A DNA stretch of 64,000 nt, taken from positions 49,387 to 113,386 of the forward strand of contig DVIQ01000043.1 in NCBI GenBank assembly GCA_018711185.1. The letters run 5' to 3'. A program made the position numbers and the translations under genes. Every line of letters starts with the position of its first letter. Position 1 is the stretch's first letter. The stretch is from Candidatus Limivivens intestinipullorum. GTDB lineage: Bacteria > Bacillota > Clostridia > Lachnospirales > Lachnospiraceae. The notes under the pieces were generated by a model. That model did no database searches, was not told where the DNA came from, and was given only the letters and a program-made list of their open reading frames with translations. Shown one piece after another: positions 34,880 to 43,470 of this stretch.

Positions 34880-35599
34880 TTATTCAAGTATTAACTCATC
34901 TGCCGTTACAAAACGAAAGCCCTGTTCCGCGAGAATATCCGCGATTTCCAGGGCCGCCTCCACAGAAGAGGCGTAGTAATCATGCATGAGGATAATATCC
35001 CCGTCCTCTATGTTCTTCGTCCCCCGTTCCACGATTTCCGCCGTGTTGGAGGTGGTCCAGTCCAGGGTATCCACGCTCCACCCCACCGGAAGCAGATCGA
35101 TTCCGCACTCGATCTCCCTGTTCCACTCGCCGAAAGGGGGCCGGACATATCCTGCGTTCTTTCCCGTAATTCTCCGGATGAGCTTGTTGGTTTTCATGAT
35201 TTGGGAACAAGCTTCCTCTAAGGACAGCTTCGCGATCTCCACATGGTCATAGGTATGATTCCCAATCAGATGCCCTTCCTCGTCCATCCGTCTGAGGATT
35301 TCTTCTCTTCCGGGAATGTTTTTCCCGATCACGAAAAAAGTGGCCCGGATTCCCCGCTCCTTCAGCCCGTCCAGAAGCGCCGGCGTATAGGTCGGATGAG
35401 GTCCGTCATCAAACGTCAGAGCCACCCTGGGCGCGATCTCCTCTTTCGCTGTTTCCTCCCGCGCGGATTGCGCGCTGTCCCGGACAGCGGCTTGCGTAAG
35501 CCGTCCGTCAAGCCCGGCGTCTGTGGCCATCCACAGAATCACAGCCAAAAAAATACCAATCCCGGCAATCACTCCGATATCCGTGGTATCCGATCCCAT
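34880..35599 (-). CDS. polysaccharide deacetylase (NodB domain), membrane-anchored
   Basis: The 239-residue product has an N-terminal membrane helix (IGVIAGIGIFLAVILWMA) that anchors an extracellular NodB domain. Motifs: TFDDGPHPTYT (catalytic Asp and metal Asp), GNHTYDH (two metal His), RPPFGEWN, LDWTTSN and ILMHD. Such enzymes deacetylate cell-wall N-acetyl sugars. The start at 35599 is chosen for AAGGGGGCGG upstream; another ATG lies 7 codons earlier. It lies in the same direction as the RACo-like gene and rarA. Confidence 0.9.
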   Translation of the reverse strand: MGSDTTDIGVIAGIGIFLAVILWMATDAGLDGRLTQAAVRDSAQSAREETAKEEIAPRVALTFDDGPHPTYTPALLDGLKERGIRATFFVIGKNIPGREEILRRMDEEGHLIGNHTYDHVEIAKLSLEEACSQIMKTNKLIRRITGKNAGYVRPPFGEWNREIECGIDLLPVGWSVDTLDWTTSNTAEIVERGTKNIEDGDIILMHDYYASSVEAALEIADILAEQGFRFVTADELILE

Positions 35600-35664
35600 G
35601 CTGCCGCCCCCTTGGACCATTCCCGCCCCGCGGCGGCGCAAAACGGCCCCATTTCATCCCTTCA

Positions 35665-37224
35665 TTATATGTCCGGCTCGAAATACATATACTCCATATA
35701 AAATTCATTAAAATCACTGTCCGATGACAGCTCTACCTCTCTCGCAGCCTTTCGGATCCTCTCAGCCTTTTCGGGAGCGTCCGGATCCAAAAGGTACCGG
35801 ATTGCTCCGGCCAGGGAGCTGTTTCCCACCGTCTTAAGCCTGTCGGCAAAGCGCTTTGGCAAAAGGCCGATCTCCACCGCCTTTTCCTGATTCATATGGA
35901 ATCCAAAGCCGCCGGCCAGATAGACTTTGCCAATCTGCTCCGCCGGGACGTCCAGGCGCTTGAGCAAAGTTTCCAGCCCCGCCCGCACCGCGGACTTGGC
36001 AAGCTGAATTTCCCTCACATCCTTCTGGGTAAACACAATGTCTTTGCCGTCAGGCGCCTTAGCCAGCGGAAAACCTTCCTTAAAATACGCCTCGTCAAGC
36101 CGCCCCGTCTCGTCCACACAGCCGCAGCGGACCAGCTCTGCCGCCGTCTCAATCACACCCGTTCCGCACAGCCCCATAGGCGGCTTGCCGCCGATGGTTT
36201 TTACGGAGGCCATTCCCTGAGTGATCTCCACATTGCAGATGGCTCCCGCCACGCTGCCCATTCCCCAGGATATATTTCCGCCCTCAAAGGCCGGTCCCGC
36301 GGCTGTGGAGGTCACGAGAATCCGGTCCCGGTTCCCGGCGGCCATCTCCCCGTTGGTTCCAAGATCCACCAGCACGCAAAACTCCGGTGAGTCGTCAAAG
36401 CCGCAGGAGAGCAGTCCGGAGAGAATATCTCCGCCCACATAAGTGGAAATCCCCGGCAGAAGCGTCACCGGACAGTCCGGGCAGCCCTCCCCGGCTCCTA
36501 AAATTTCTTCAAAACTTCCGGTAATCACATCGATATTTACCGGCCGAAAAGGATAGACGCCCAGATTTTCGCAGGAATAACCCATCAGCAGATGGCCCAT
36601 GGTGGTATTCCCCGCAATCGTGATTTTCTTTACCGCTTCCGGCCAAATCCCTTCCTCACGGATCAACTCCTCGATCCCTTTTTTCAGATCCTGGCGTATG
36701 GACGCCGTAAGCTCTGGTCCTTTTCCCTCGTTGGACGCCTGTATCCGGGAGATCACATCCGCGCCGTAGGCTCTCTGGCGGTTTACCGCGGAATAGGAGC
36801 GATGGGTGCTTCCGCTTTCCAGACCCACTAAAACCATGGCCAGCGTCGTCGTGCCAATGTCCACGGCGATTCCGTATTCTTTTTCCTCTGGCAGCTCCTT
36901 GGAGGCCGCTGCCTCCGAAAGAATGTCAAACTCCTCATCCTTCTGTACAAGAAGGCGGATGACACAGTCCTCCTTTGGATACGCCAGACAGGAAAGCCGT
37001 ATCCCCTGTTCCAGTTCCTCCTCCTTTAAAAGCTTCCGGTCCCCGGCGGTAACGGGAAGCTCCCCTTTAAGCAGACGTATCCGGCATTTACCGCACCTGC
37101 CCCGGCCGCCGCAGGCGGCGCTTGCGTAAATTTCATTTTCCAGCAGCGTATCCAAAATGCTCTGCCCCTCTTTGCAGGACAGGACGCGTTCCTGTCCCTG
37201 TTCCCTTAATGTGATTACTGCCAT
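35665..37224 (-). CDS. ferredoxin-ASKHA protein, RACo-like (corrinoid activation type)
   Basis: The 519-residue protein starts with a plant-type [2Fe-2S] domain (cysteines in ACGGRGRCGKC and one in RLSCLA, residues about 38-80) and continues with an actin-like ATPase: AVDIGTTTLAMVL, TIAGNTTMGHLL, DLGTNGEMA, CGTGVIETAAEL and LAGGFGFHMN. Proteins of this kind reductively activate corrinoid proteins of methyltransferases. No corrinoid protein or methyltransferase is nearby, so its partner must be elsewhere. GAAGGAGG precedes ATG. Confidence 0.9.
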   Translation of the reverse strand: MAVITLREQGQERVLSCKEGQSILDTLLENEIYASAACGGRGRCGKCRIRLLKGELPVTAGDRKLLKEEELEQGIRLSCLAYPKEDCVIRLLVQKDEEFDILSEAAASKELPEEKEYGIAVDIGTTTLAMVLVGLESGSTHRSYSAVNRQRAYGADVISRIQASNEGKGPELTASIRQDLKKGIEELIREEGIWPEAVKKITIAGNTTMGHLLMGYSCENLGVYPFRPVNIDVITGSFEEILGAGEGCPDCPVTLLPGISTYVGGDILSGLLSCGFDDSPEFCVLVDLGTNGEMAAGNRDRILVTSTAAGPAFEGGNISWGMGSVAGAICNVEITQGMASVKTIGGKPPMGLCGTGVIETAAELVRCGCVDETGRLDEAYFKEGFPLAKAPDGKDIVFTQKDVREIQLAKSAVRAGLETLLKRLDVPAEQIGKVYLAGGFGFHMNQEKAVEIGLLPKRFADRLKTVGNSSLAGAIRYLLDPDAPEKAERIRKAAREVELSSDSDFNEFYMEYMYFEPDI

Positions 37225-37254
37225 TCTCCGGCCTCCTTCTGTCTTTTCACGCCG

Positions 37255-37917
37255 TTATTTTTTCCCTGTTCCGTCCGGCTTCTCCGCTCTGCGGACAGGC
37301 ATCTGAATAATTTTGCAGCTGTGGCTCGTTTCCGTCAAAGCCGGCTCTTCCTTTTCCGTATCCGCCGTTCCCTTGTCCGGATGTCCTTCGCTTTTTCTGA
37401 AAAAATGCCGGTCTTTCTTTTCCGCTTTTTTCCCGGAAGGCTCCTCCTCAAAGGCACGCAGCCAGGCTGGATCATCCTCAGTCAAAACGCTCTTTTTGAC
37501 TTCCTTGTCTTCCTCGGCATCCAGGCCATAAAAGAAATTTCTGGCATCCTTTTTCGGCTTAAGTCCAAGGAGATACACCGCCAGGCCTATAAGTCCCAGG
37601 TTGTTCCAATTTCCCAGTGTCACCAGAAAAAACGCAAGGCCCAGATATCCCGCCGCATCCAACACCGCGAATTTCTGATACGCCCTTTTCTGCTCGGCGC
37701 TGATGCCGTCAAATTCCCCGCAGAGCTTTGGCTCCAGATAGTCCAGCAGGAAACAGTAAAGCAGTACAAAGATTCCCAGAGCGGAATGATACAGATAGGC
37801 CTCATAGCGCTCCGTGATCACGCACCAAAGCATAAACCCGACCAACGAAATCACCAAAGCAGCGGACGCTATGGCAATACCTCTTCTCCTCCTGCGCTTT
37901 TTCTTCTCGTCCATCAT
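37255..37917 (-). CDS. membrane protein with charged C-terminal tail, unknown function
   Basis: The 220-residue product has a very basic start (DEKKKRRRRRG), four predicted membrane helices (IAIASAALVISLVGFMLWCV; YLYHSALGIFVLLYCFLLDYL; VLDAAGYLGLAFFLVTL; GLIGLAVYLLGL) and a hydrophilic Lys/Glu tail of about 90 residues. I do not recognise a family. ATG at 37917 has AAGGAGG 7 bases away. It lies 30 bases upstream of the RACo-like gene and may be co-transcribed. Confidence 0.65.
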   Translation of the reverse strand: MMDEKKKRRRRRGIAIASAALVISLVGFMLWCVITERYEAYLYHSALGIFVLLYCFLLDYLEPKLCGEFDGISAEQKRAYQKFAVLDAAGYLGLAFFLVTLGNWNNLGLIGLAVYLLGLKPKKDARNFFYGLDAEEDKEVKKSVLTEDDPAWLRAFEEEPSGKKAEKKDRHFFRKSEGHPDKGTADTEKEEPALTETSHSCKIIQMPVRRAEKPDGTGKK

Positions 37918-38048
37918 ATACACCCCTCCTTACCAACCCCCTTCGAAATGGTCTTACGTCGATGGGGATTCCTCAAATACGCAGAATCTTCTTATATTAT
38001 ATCAGTCAATGCCAGGGATTACAAGCAAGGATTCTGAACCTTTTTCCG

Positions 38049-38077
38049 TTGCATACAAAATAAAATGATGTTATAAT
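38049..38077 (+). promoter_or_regulatory. promoter of the ABC exporter pair
   Basis: TTGCAT (38049-38054), 17 bases, TATAAT (38072-38077). The leader to the first exporter gene is about 290 bases (38085-38367). It has an open frame from GTG at 38090 with GAGAAGAGG before it, but the encoded 86 residues look like nothing known. Confidence 0.75.
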
Positions 38078-38367
38078 CACAGAGAAGAGGTGTTCTTGCG
38101 CAGAGCAGCTCATAAACACAGAATGGATTGCTTTTTGCATATATCCATTCTTTCTTTATCTCAGCATTCTCTGCTGATATCCCGCACATTCAGGGAAGCG
38201 GTTTTCGACGGCATGACAGCACCGTTTCTGGAAATCCCATTCTCACACCGGGACCGCGCAGCAGCCGTTCCCTCTCCCACCGTCCGGCATTCCCTCCGGA
38301 ATCGGGGGAATGTCTGCCGCGCGTTCAAAAGACGAACACCCCATAAATAATTAAGAAGGAGGATAAC

Positions 38368-40113
38368 ATGATAAAAGAACTTGCCAAATGTATCAGGGAA
38401 TATAAGCGGGATTCCCTCAAGGCTCCCATTATGGTTTCCCTGGAGGTCGTGATGGAATGTATCATTCCCTTTGTCATCGCGAACCTGGTAAACGAGATCA
38501 AAGCCGGCTGCGCTTTTTCCGTCATCCTTCAGTACGGAATCGCCCTTGTGCTTATGTCCGGTCTTTCTCTGTTTTTCGGGGCCTCAGCCGGTTCCGCCTG
38601 CGCCACCGCTTCCTGCGGATTCGCGAAAAACGTCCGGAAAGATATGTTTTACCGCATTCAGTCGTATTCCTTTCAGAATATCGACAAATTTTCAACCTCA
38701 TCCCTGGTAACGCGTCTGACCACGGATATCTCCAACGTTCAGCTTGCCTACATGATGATTATTCGAGTGGCGATCCGCTGTCCGCTGATGCTGATTTTTT
38801 CCTTCGTTATGGCATTTGTTATGGGAGGAAAAATGGGCGTTATTTTCGTTATCGTGGTGCCGCTGCTGGGCATCGGTCTGATCCTGGTTATCCGCACAAC
38901 CATGCCTCTGTTCCGGCGCGTGTTTAAAAAATACGACGCCCTGAACAGCTCTATCCAGGAGAATATCAAAGGCATCCGCGTGGTAAAATCCTTTGTCCGC
39001 GAGGACTATGAAAAGAAAAAATTCCACACAGCCGCGGAAGACGTCTGCCGGGATTTCACAAAGGCAGAGCGTATCCTGGCTCTGAACGGCCCCATGATGC
39101 AGCTTTGTATGTACATGGTGATGATTTTCGTGCTGTATTTCGGTTCCAGAACGATTATTCTCACGAAAGGCGTATCCCTGGACGTAGGCCAGTTTTCCGC
39201 GCTGCTAACCTACAACTTCCAGATACTTTCCAGCCTTATGATGCTCTCCATGGTATTTGTTATGATTACCATGGCGCAGGAATCCGCGGAACGTATCGTT
39301 GAAGTGCTTACTGAGGAAAGCACCCTCTCCAACCCGGAAAATCCGGTATACGAAGTAAAAGACGGCTCCATCGATTTCGATGACGTAAGCTTCAAGTACC
39401 GGGCGAACGCCAAGAAAATGGCCCTTGCGGACATCAACCTTCATATCCGGTCCGGAGAGACCATCGGCATTATCGGAGGCACCGGTACCTCCAAGACCTC
39501 TTTGATTCAGCTTATCTCCCGTCTTTACGACGCCACAGAGGGAACCGTAAAGGTAGGCGGGCTGGATGTGCGCGACTACGATCTGAATACCCTGCGTGAT
39601 CAGGTATCCGTAGTGCTCCAGAAGAACGTGCTGTTTTCCGGAACCATCAAGGACAATCTCCGCTGGGGTAACAAAAACGCCACGGACGAAGAGATGATCG
39701 AGGCCTGCAAGCTTGCCCAGGCGGATGAGTTTATCACCCAGTTCCCGGACGGCTACGATACATACATCGAGCAGGGCGGCTCTAACGTATCCGGCGGACA
39801 GAAGCAGCGGCTTTGTATTGCCCGGGCTCTTCTGAAAAAGCCGAAGATCCTGATTCTGGACGATTCCACCAGCGCTGTGGATACCAAGACGGACTCCCTG
39901 ATTCGCCAGGGCTTCCGGCAGTTCATTCCGGAAACCACGAAGATCATCATTGCCCAGCGTATTTCCTCTGTCCAGGACAGCGACCGGATTATTGTCATGG
40001 AGAGCGGACGCATCCAGGCCATCGGCACCCATGAGGAGCTGCTGAAGACCAACGAGATTTATCGCGAAACTTACGAATCCCAGAACAAAGGAGGCGGCGA
40101 AGATGAAAAATAA
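38368..40113 (+). CDS. ABC exporter half-transporter with degenerate ATP site
   Basis: The 581-residue protein has six membrane spans (to about residue 310) and one nucleotide-binding domain: Walker A GGTGTSKTS, signature VSGGQKQRLCIARAL, Walker B ILILDDSTSAVD. The catalytic Glu after Walker B is replaced by Asp (DDST), which is the mark of the non-hydrolysing partner in heterodimeric exporters such as TM287/288 or BmrCD. It overlaps the next gene by 11 bases. Substrate unknown; drugs or lipids are usual. Confidence 0.92.
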   Translation: MIKELAKCIREYKRDSLKAPIMVSLEVVMECIIPFVIANLVNEIKAGCAFSVILQYGIALVLMSGLSLFFGASAGSACATASCGFAKNVRKDMFYRIQSYSFQNIDKFSTSSLVTRLTTDISNVQLAYMMIIRVAIRCPLMLIFSFVMAFVMGGKMGVIFVIVVPLLGIGLILVIRTTMPLFRRVFKKYDALNSSIQENIKGIRVVKSFVREDYEKKKFHTAAEDVCRDFTKAERILALNGPMMQLCMYMVMIFVLYFGSRTIILTKGVSLDVGQFSALLTYNFQILSSLMMLSMVFVMITMAQESAERIVEVLTEESTLSNPENPVYEVKDGSIDFDDVSFKYRANAKKMALADINLHIRSGETIGIIGGTGTSKTSLIQLISRLYDATEGTVKVGGLDVRDYDLNTLRDQVSVVLQKNVLFSGTIKDNLRWGNKNATDEEMIEACKLAQADEFITQFPDGYDTYIEQGGSNVSGGQKQRLCIARALLKKPKILILDDSTSAVDTKTDSLIRQGFRQFIPETTKIIIAQRISSVQDSDRIIVMESGRIQAIGTHEELLKTNEIYRETYESQNKGGGEDEK

Positions 40114-41998
40114 AGCTTCCGGCAGACAAAATGTTCTGTTCCGTATCATAAAGACATTGTTTGAATTTTATCCGGTGCTTATGCCCGTGGTGTTGATCTG
40201 CATTGTTTTCAACGCAATCATTTCCTCGATCCCGTCAGTTTTCATGCAGAACATCATTTCCATTGTCGAAGAGAGCTGGCAGGCAGGCGACTGGGTCTCT
40301 GCTTCCGGACGGATTGTTCCTCTGGTAGGGCTGCTGATCCTGTTTTACGTTCTCTCCCTGGCGGCATCCATTGTGTATAACCAGATGATGGCTTTCATCA
40401 CCCAGGGTTCCCTGAAAAAGTTCCGTGAAAAAATGTTCAACGGGATGGAGTCCCTGCCGATCCGCTACTTTGATACCCACAGTCACGGCGATATCATGAG
40501 CTACTATACCAATGACATCGACACCCTGCGTCAGATGATCTCCCAGAGTCTTCCCCAGCTCACCATCTCCATCGTGACGGTTCTTACCGTACTCTTTGTT
40601 ATGCTGTACTACAGCGTATGGATGACTCTGGTGGTTGTTCTGGGCGTGGCGGTTATGATCTGGGTCACCCGCGTTGTGGGCGGAAACTCCGCCAAGTACT
40701 TCGTGCGCCAGCAGATTGCCATTGGTAAAACCGAGGGCTTTGTGGAAGAAATGATGAACGGCCAGAAGGTTGTCAAGGTATTCTGCCATGAGGAAGAAGC
40801 CAAGGCTGATTTTGACAAGGTAAATGACGCCCTCTTTGAGGACGCGAAAAACGCGAACAAGTACGCGAACATGCTGATGCCGATTCTCGGCAATATCGGA
40901 AACATCCTGTACAGCGTTGTCGCCATGGTGGGCGGTATTCTTCTGCTGACAAACGCGCCGAATTTAAGCATCTCCGGCCTGGGACTTGGAATCAGCATCG
41001 TGGTGCCCTTCCTGAATATGACGAAGCAGTTCTCCGGAAACGTCAGCCAGGTATCCAACCAGGTAAACTCCGTGGTAATGGGTCTTGCGGGCGCCCAGCG
41101 TATCTTCAGCCTCATCGACGAGGAGCCGGAGCCGGACGAAGGCTACGTTACCCTGGTAAACGCCAAGGAAGTAAACGGCAAGATCGTGGAGAGCCAGGAG
41201 CGCACCGGCATGTGGGCCTGGAAGCATCCCCACAGCGCGGACGGCACCGTTACCTATACAAAGCTTGAGGGCGACGTGCGTATGTTTGACGTGGATTTCG
41301 GCTATACGGACCAGAAGATCGTGCTTCACAACATCACGCTCTACGCGGAGCCCGGCCAGAAGGTAGCCTTCGTAGGCGCTACCGGAGCCGGAAAAACCAC
41401 CATCACGAACCTGATTAACCGGTTCTACGACATTGCGGACGGAAAGATCCGCTATGATGGAATCAATATCAATAAAATCAAGAAAGCGGATCTGCGGGCC
41501 TCCCTTGGTATGATCCTGCAGGATACAAACCTCTTTACGGGAACGGTTATGGACAATATCCGCTACGGCAAGCTGGATGCCACGGATGAGGAGTGCATCG
41601 CCGCCGCGAAACTCGCGGGTGCGGACGACTTTATCACCCGTCTGCCCCAGGGCTACGACACCCAGCTTTCCGGAAACGGCAGCAACCTCTCCCAGGGCCA
41701 GCGCCAGCTTCTCTCCATTGCCCGCGCGGCTGTAGCGGATCCGCCCGTTATGATCATGGATGAGGCCACCTCCTCCATCGATACCCGTACCGAGGCCATT
41801 GTACAGAAAGGTATGGATGCCCTGATGAAAGGCCGTACTGTTTTCGTAATCGCCCACAGACTTTCCACTGTGCGCAATTCCGACGTTATCATGGTCCTCG
41901 ATCACGGAAGAATTATTGAGCGCGGTACCCACGACAAGCTGATCGAAGAAAAGGGTACCTACTATCAGCTCTATACGGGAGCCTTTGAGCTTGAATAA
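40103..41998 (+). CDS. ABC exporter half-transporter with canonical catalytic site
   Basis: The 631-residue protein has a six-span domain with a longer N-terminus and an NBD with Walker A GATGAGKTT, signature LSQGQRQLLSIARAA and Walker B VMIMDEATSSID, including the catalytic Glu. An insertion of about 30 residues (ESQERTGMWAWKHPHSADG) precedes the NBD, as in many TM288-like subunits. It completes the heterodimer with the upstream gene. AAAGGAGG lies inside the end of that gene. Confidence 0.94.
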   Translation: MKNKASGRQNVLFRIIKTLFEFYPVLMPVVLICIVFNAIISSIPSVFMQNIISIVEESWQAGDWVSASGRIVPLVGLLILFYVLSLAASIVYNQMMAFITQGSLKKFREKMFNGMESLPIRYFDTHSHGDIMSYYTNDIDTLRQMISQSLPQLTISIVTVLTVLFVMLYYSVWMTLVVVLGVAVMIWVTRVVGGNSAKYFVRQQIAIGKTEGFVEEMMNGQKVVKVFCHEEEAKADFDKVNDALFEDAKNANKYANMLMPILGNIGNILYSVVAMVGGILLLTNAPNLSISGLGLGISIVVPFLNMTKQFSGNVSQVSNQVNSVVMGLAGAQRIFSLIDEEPEPDEGYVTLVNAKEVNGKIVESQERTGMWAWKHPHSADGTVTYTKLEGDVRMFDVDFGYTDQKIVLHNITLYAEPGQKVAFVGATGAGKTTITNLINRFYDIADGKIRYDGININKIKKADLRASLGMILQDTNLFTGTVMDNIRYGKLDATDEECIAAAKLAGADDFITRLPQGYDTQLSGNGSNLSQGQRQLLSIARAAVADPPVMIMDEATSSIDTRTEAIVQKGMDALMKGRTVFVIAHRLSTVRNSDVIMVLDHGRIIERGTHDKLIEEKGTYYQLYTGAFELE

Positions 41999-42000
41999 AC

Positions 42001-42029
42001 GTAACGGTTCAGCCTTGCTGAACCGTTAC
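42001..42029 (+). repeat. TTCAGC/GCTGAA palindrome (family A core)
   Basis: GTAACGGTTCAGC and GCTGAACCGTTAC, a perfect arm match, then ATGCAAAATCCAT. It begins three bases after the exporter stop codon. Confidence 0.8.
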
Positions 42030-42043
42030 ATGCAAAATCCATA

Positions 42044-42088
42044 AAAAAGGCCGCGGCGTCTGAGTTTTTCTCAGGCGCCGCGGCTTTT
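42044..42088. terminator. bidirectional intrinsic terminator
   Basis: GCCGCGGCG-CTGAG pairs with CTCAG-GCGCCGCGGC around a T-rich loop, with A-run on the left and TTTTT on the right. It lies between the convergent exporter pair and nth and can end both. Confidence 0.9.
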
Positions 42089-42723
42089 TACACGCCGGCC
42101 TTTTTGCAGATATCGGCCAGACAGCAGGCCTCGCAGTGAGGCTTCGTCCTGGCGGTACAGACGTCTCTTCCGTGATACACAAGACGATGGCAGAAATCGC
42201 TGCCCTCCTGGGGCGGAATCAGCTTCCAGAGGGCCATTTCCACCTTCTTTGGATCCTTAATCCCGTCCACAAGGCCCATCCGGTTCACCAGACGGATACA
42301 GTGGGTATCTGTTACAATGGCGGGCTTTCCGAACACGTCCCCCATAATCAGGTTCGCGCTCTTGCGCCCTACCCCCGGAAGCTTCAGAAGGGCGTCAAAG
42401 TCGTCCGGCACCTTTCCGCCGTACTGCTCGTTAAGAATACGCATACAGGCGCTGATGTCCCTCGCCTTGCTTTTTCCAAGGCCGCAGGGGCGGACGATCT
42501 CTTCGATCTCCTCCGGCTCTGCCTTTGCCAGAGCTTTCACATCAGGATATTTTTCATACAGCTTTTCCACCACCACATTGACTCTGGCGTCCGTGCACTG
42601 GGCTGCCAGCCGCACGCTTACCAGCAGTTTCCACGCCTGGTCATAGTCCAGAGTACACCCGGCGTCGGGGTACTCCTCCTTCAGTCTTTCAATAATTTCC
42701 AGCGCAAGTTCTTCTTTTGTCAT
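42088..42723 (-). CDS. nth: endonuclease III (Nth)
   Basis: Base-excision repair glycosylase/AP lyase for oxidised pyrimidines. The 211-residue protein has the helix-hairpin-helix LLKLPGVGRKSANLIMG with the catalytic Lys, the catalytic Asp in VTDTHCIRLVNR, and a C-terminal [4Fe-4S] loop with four cysteines. The first spacing is seven residues (CTARTKPHC) instead of the usual six. The stop touches a bidirectional terminator. Confidence 0.96.
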   Translation of the reverse strand: MTKEELALEIIERLKEEYPDAGCTLDYDQAWKLLVSVRLAAQCTDARVNVVVEKLYEKYPDVKALAKAEPEEIEEIVRPCGLGKSKARDISACMRILNEQYGGKVPDDFDALLKLPGVGRKSANLIMGDVFGKPAIVTDTHCIRLVNRMGLVDGIKDPKKVEMALWKLIPPQEGSDFCHRLVYHGRDVCTARTKPHCEACCLADICKKAGV

Positions 42724-42792
42724 AGATGATTTCCTTTCTTGTCATGTAGCCTGTGTATTCCGGACAGCGCTGCCCGCTTCCCGCCCAAGGCG

Positions 42793-43458
42793 TTACATAT
42801 GCTCTGTAAAGCGGTCGATATTCTTTACCTTTCCCACCACTACAATGGCGTCTTCCTCACTCAGACGGTAACTGGGCTGTACCTCGATATCCGTCTTGCT
42901 TCCGTGGCAGATGGCGATAATATTCAGGCCGAATCTTCTGCGCAGATCCAATTCCTGAATGCTCTCCCCCACCATCCTCTGGCTCACCTTGATCTGGCGG
43001 ATCTCCACGCTGTCATCCAGCGCGATAAAGTCCAGAAAGCTGCTGGAAATCAGGCGTTTTCCAAGCCGCACCGCCACATCTCTCTCCGGATACACCACCT
43101 CAGCGCCGATTTTCTTCAGCACGGCGCCCTGATCATAGCTGGTGGCTTTGGCAATCACGTGCGGCACCCCAAGGCTCACCACATGCATGGTTGTCAGAAT
43201 ACTGGTATCGATTTTCTCTCCAATGCAGACCACAACCACGTCGCAGTTCTGAATACCGATCTCCTCCAAAGTCTCCGCGTTGAGATTATCCGCCACATAG
43301 GCAAACTCCGTATACTGGCGCATCTCCTTTACCTTGCACTCGTCCTTGTCAATGACAATGACGTCCTTACCGGCCTCTGCCAGCGTCGTGGCAAGGGCCA
43401 TTCCAAACCGCCCCAGGCCGATTACTCCAAAAGATTCCGCTTCTTTACTCTTTTTCAT
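42793..43458 (-). CDS. ktrA: potassium uptake regulatory subunit KtrA (TrkA family)
   Basis: The 221-residue protein has an RCK N-terminal Rossmann domain (FGVIGLGRFGMALATTLAEAG, VIDKDECKVKEM) and a TrkA_C domain (about residues 145-221). It forms the cytoplasmic gating ring of the Ktr channel. It follows the membrane subunit gene by 12 bases. Confidence 0.94.
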   Translation of the reverse strand: MKKSKEAESFGVIGLGRFGMALATTLAEAGKDVIVIDKDECKVKEMRQYTEFAYVADNLNAETLEEIGIQNCDVVVVCIGEKIDTSILTTMHVVSLGVPHVIAKATSYDQGAVLKKIGAEVVYPERDVAVRLGKRLISSSFLDFIALDDSVEIRQIKVSQRMVGESIQELDLRRRFGLNIIAICHGSKTDIEVQPSYRLSEEDAIVVVGKVKNIDRFTEHM

Positions 43459-43470
43459 ATCCTTATCCTC

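Noticed and set aside
38090..38350. 86-codon frame in the exporter leader
   Set aside because: It has a possible GTG start, but the sequence looks random and no family is recognised; kept only as a leader note.
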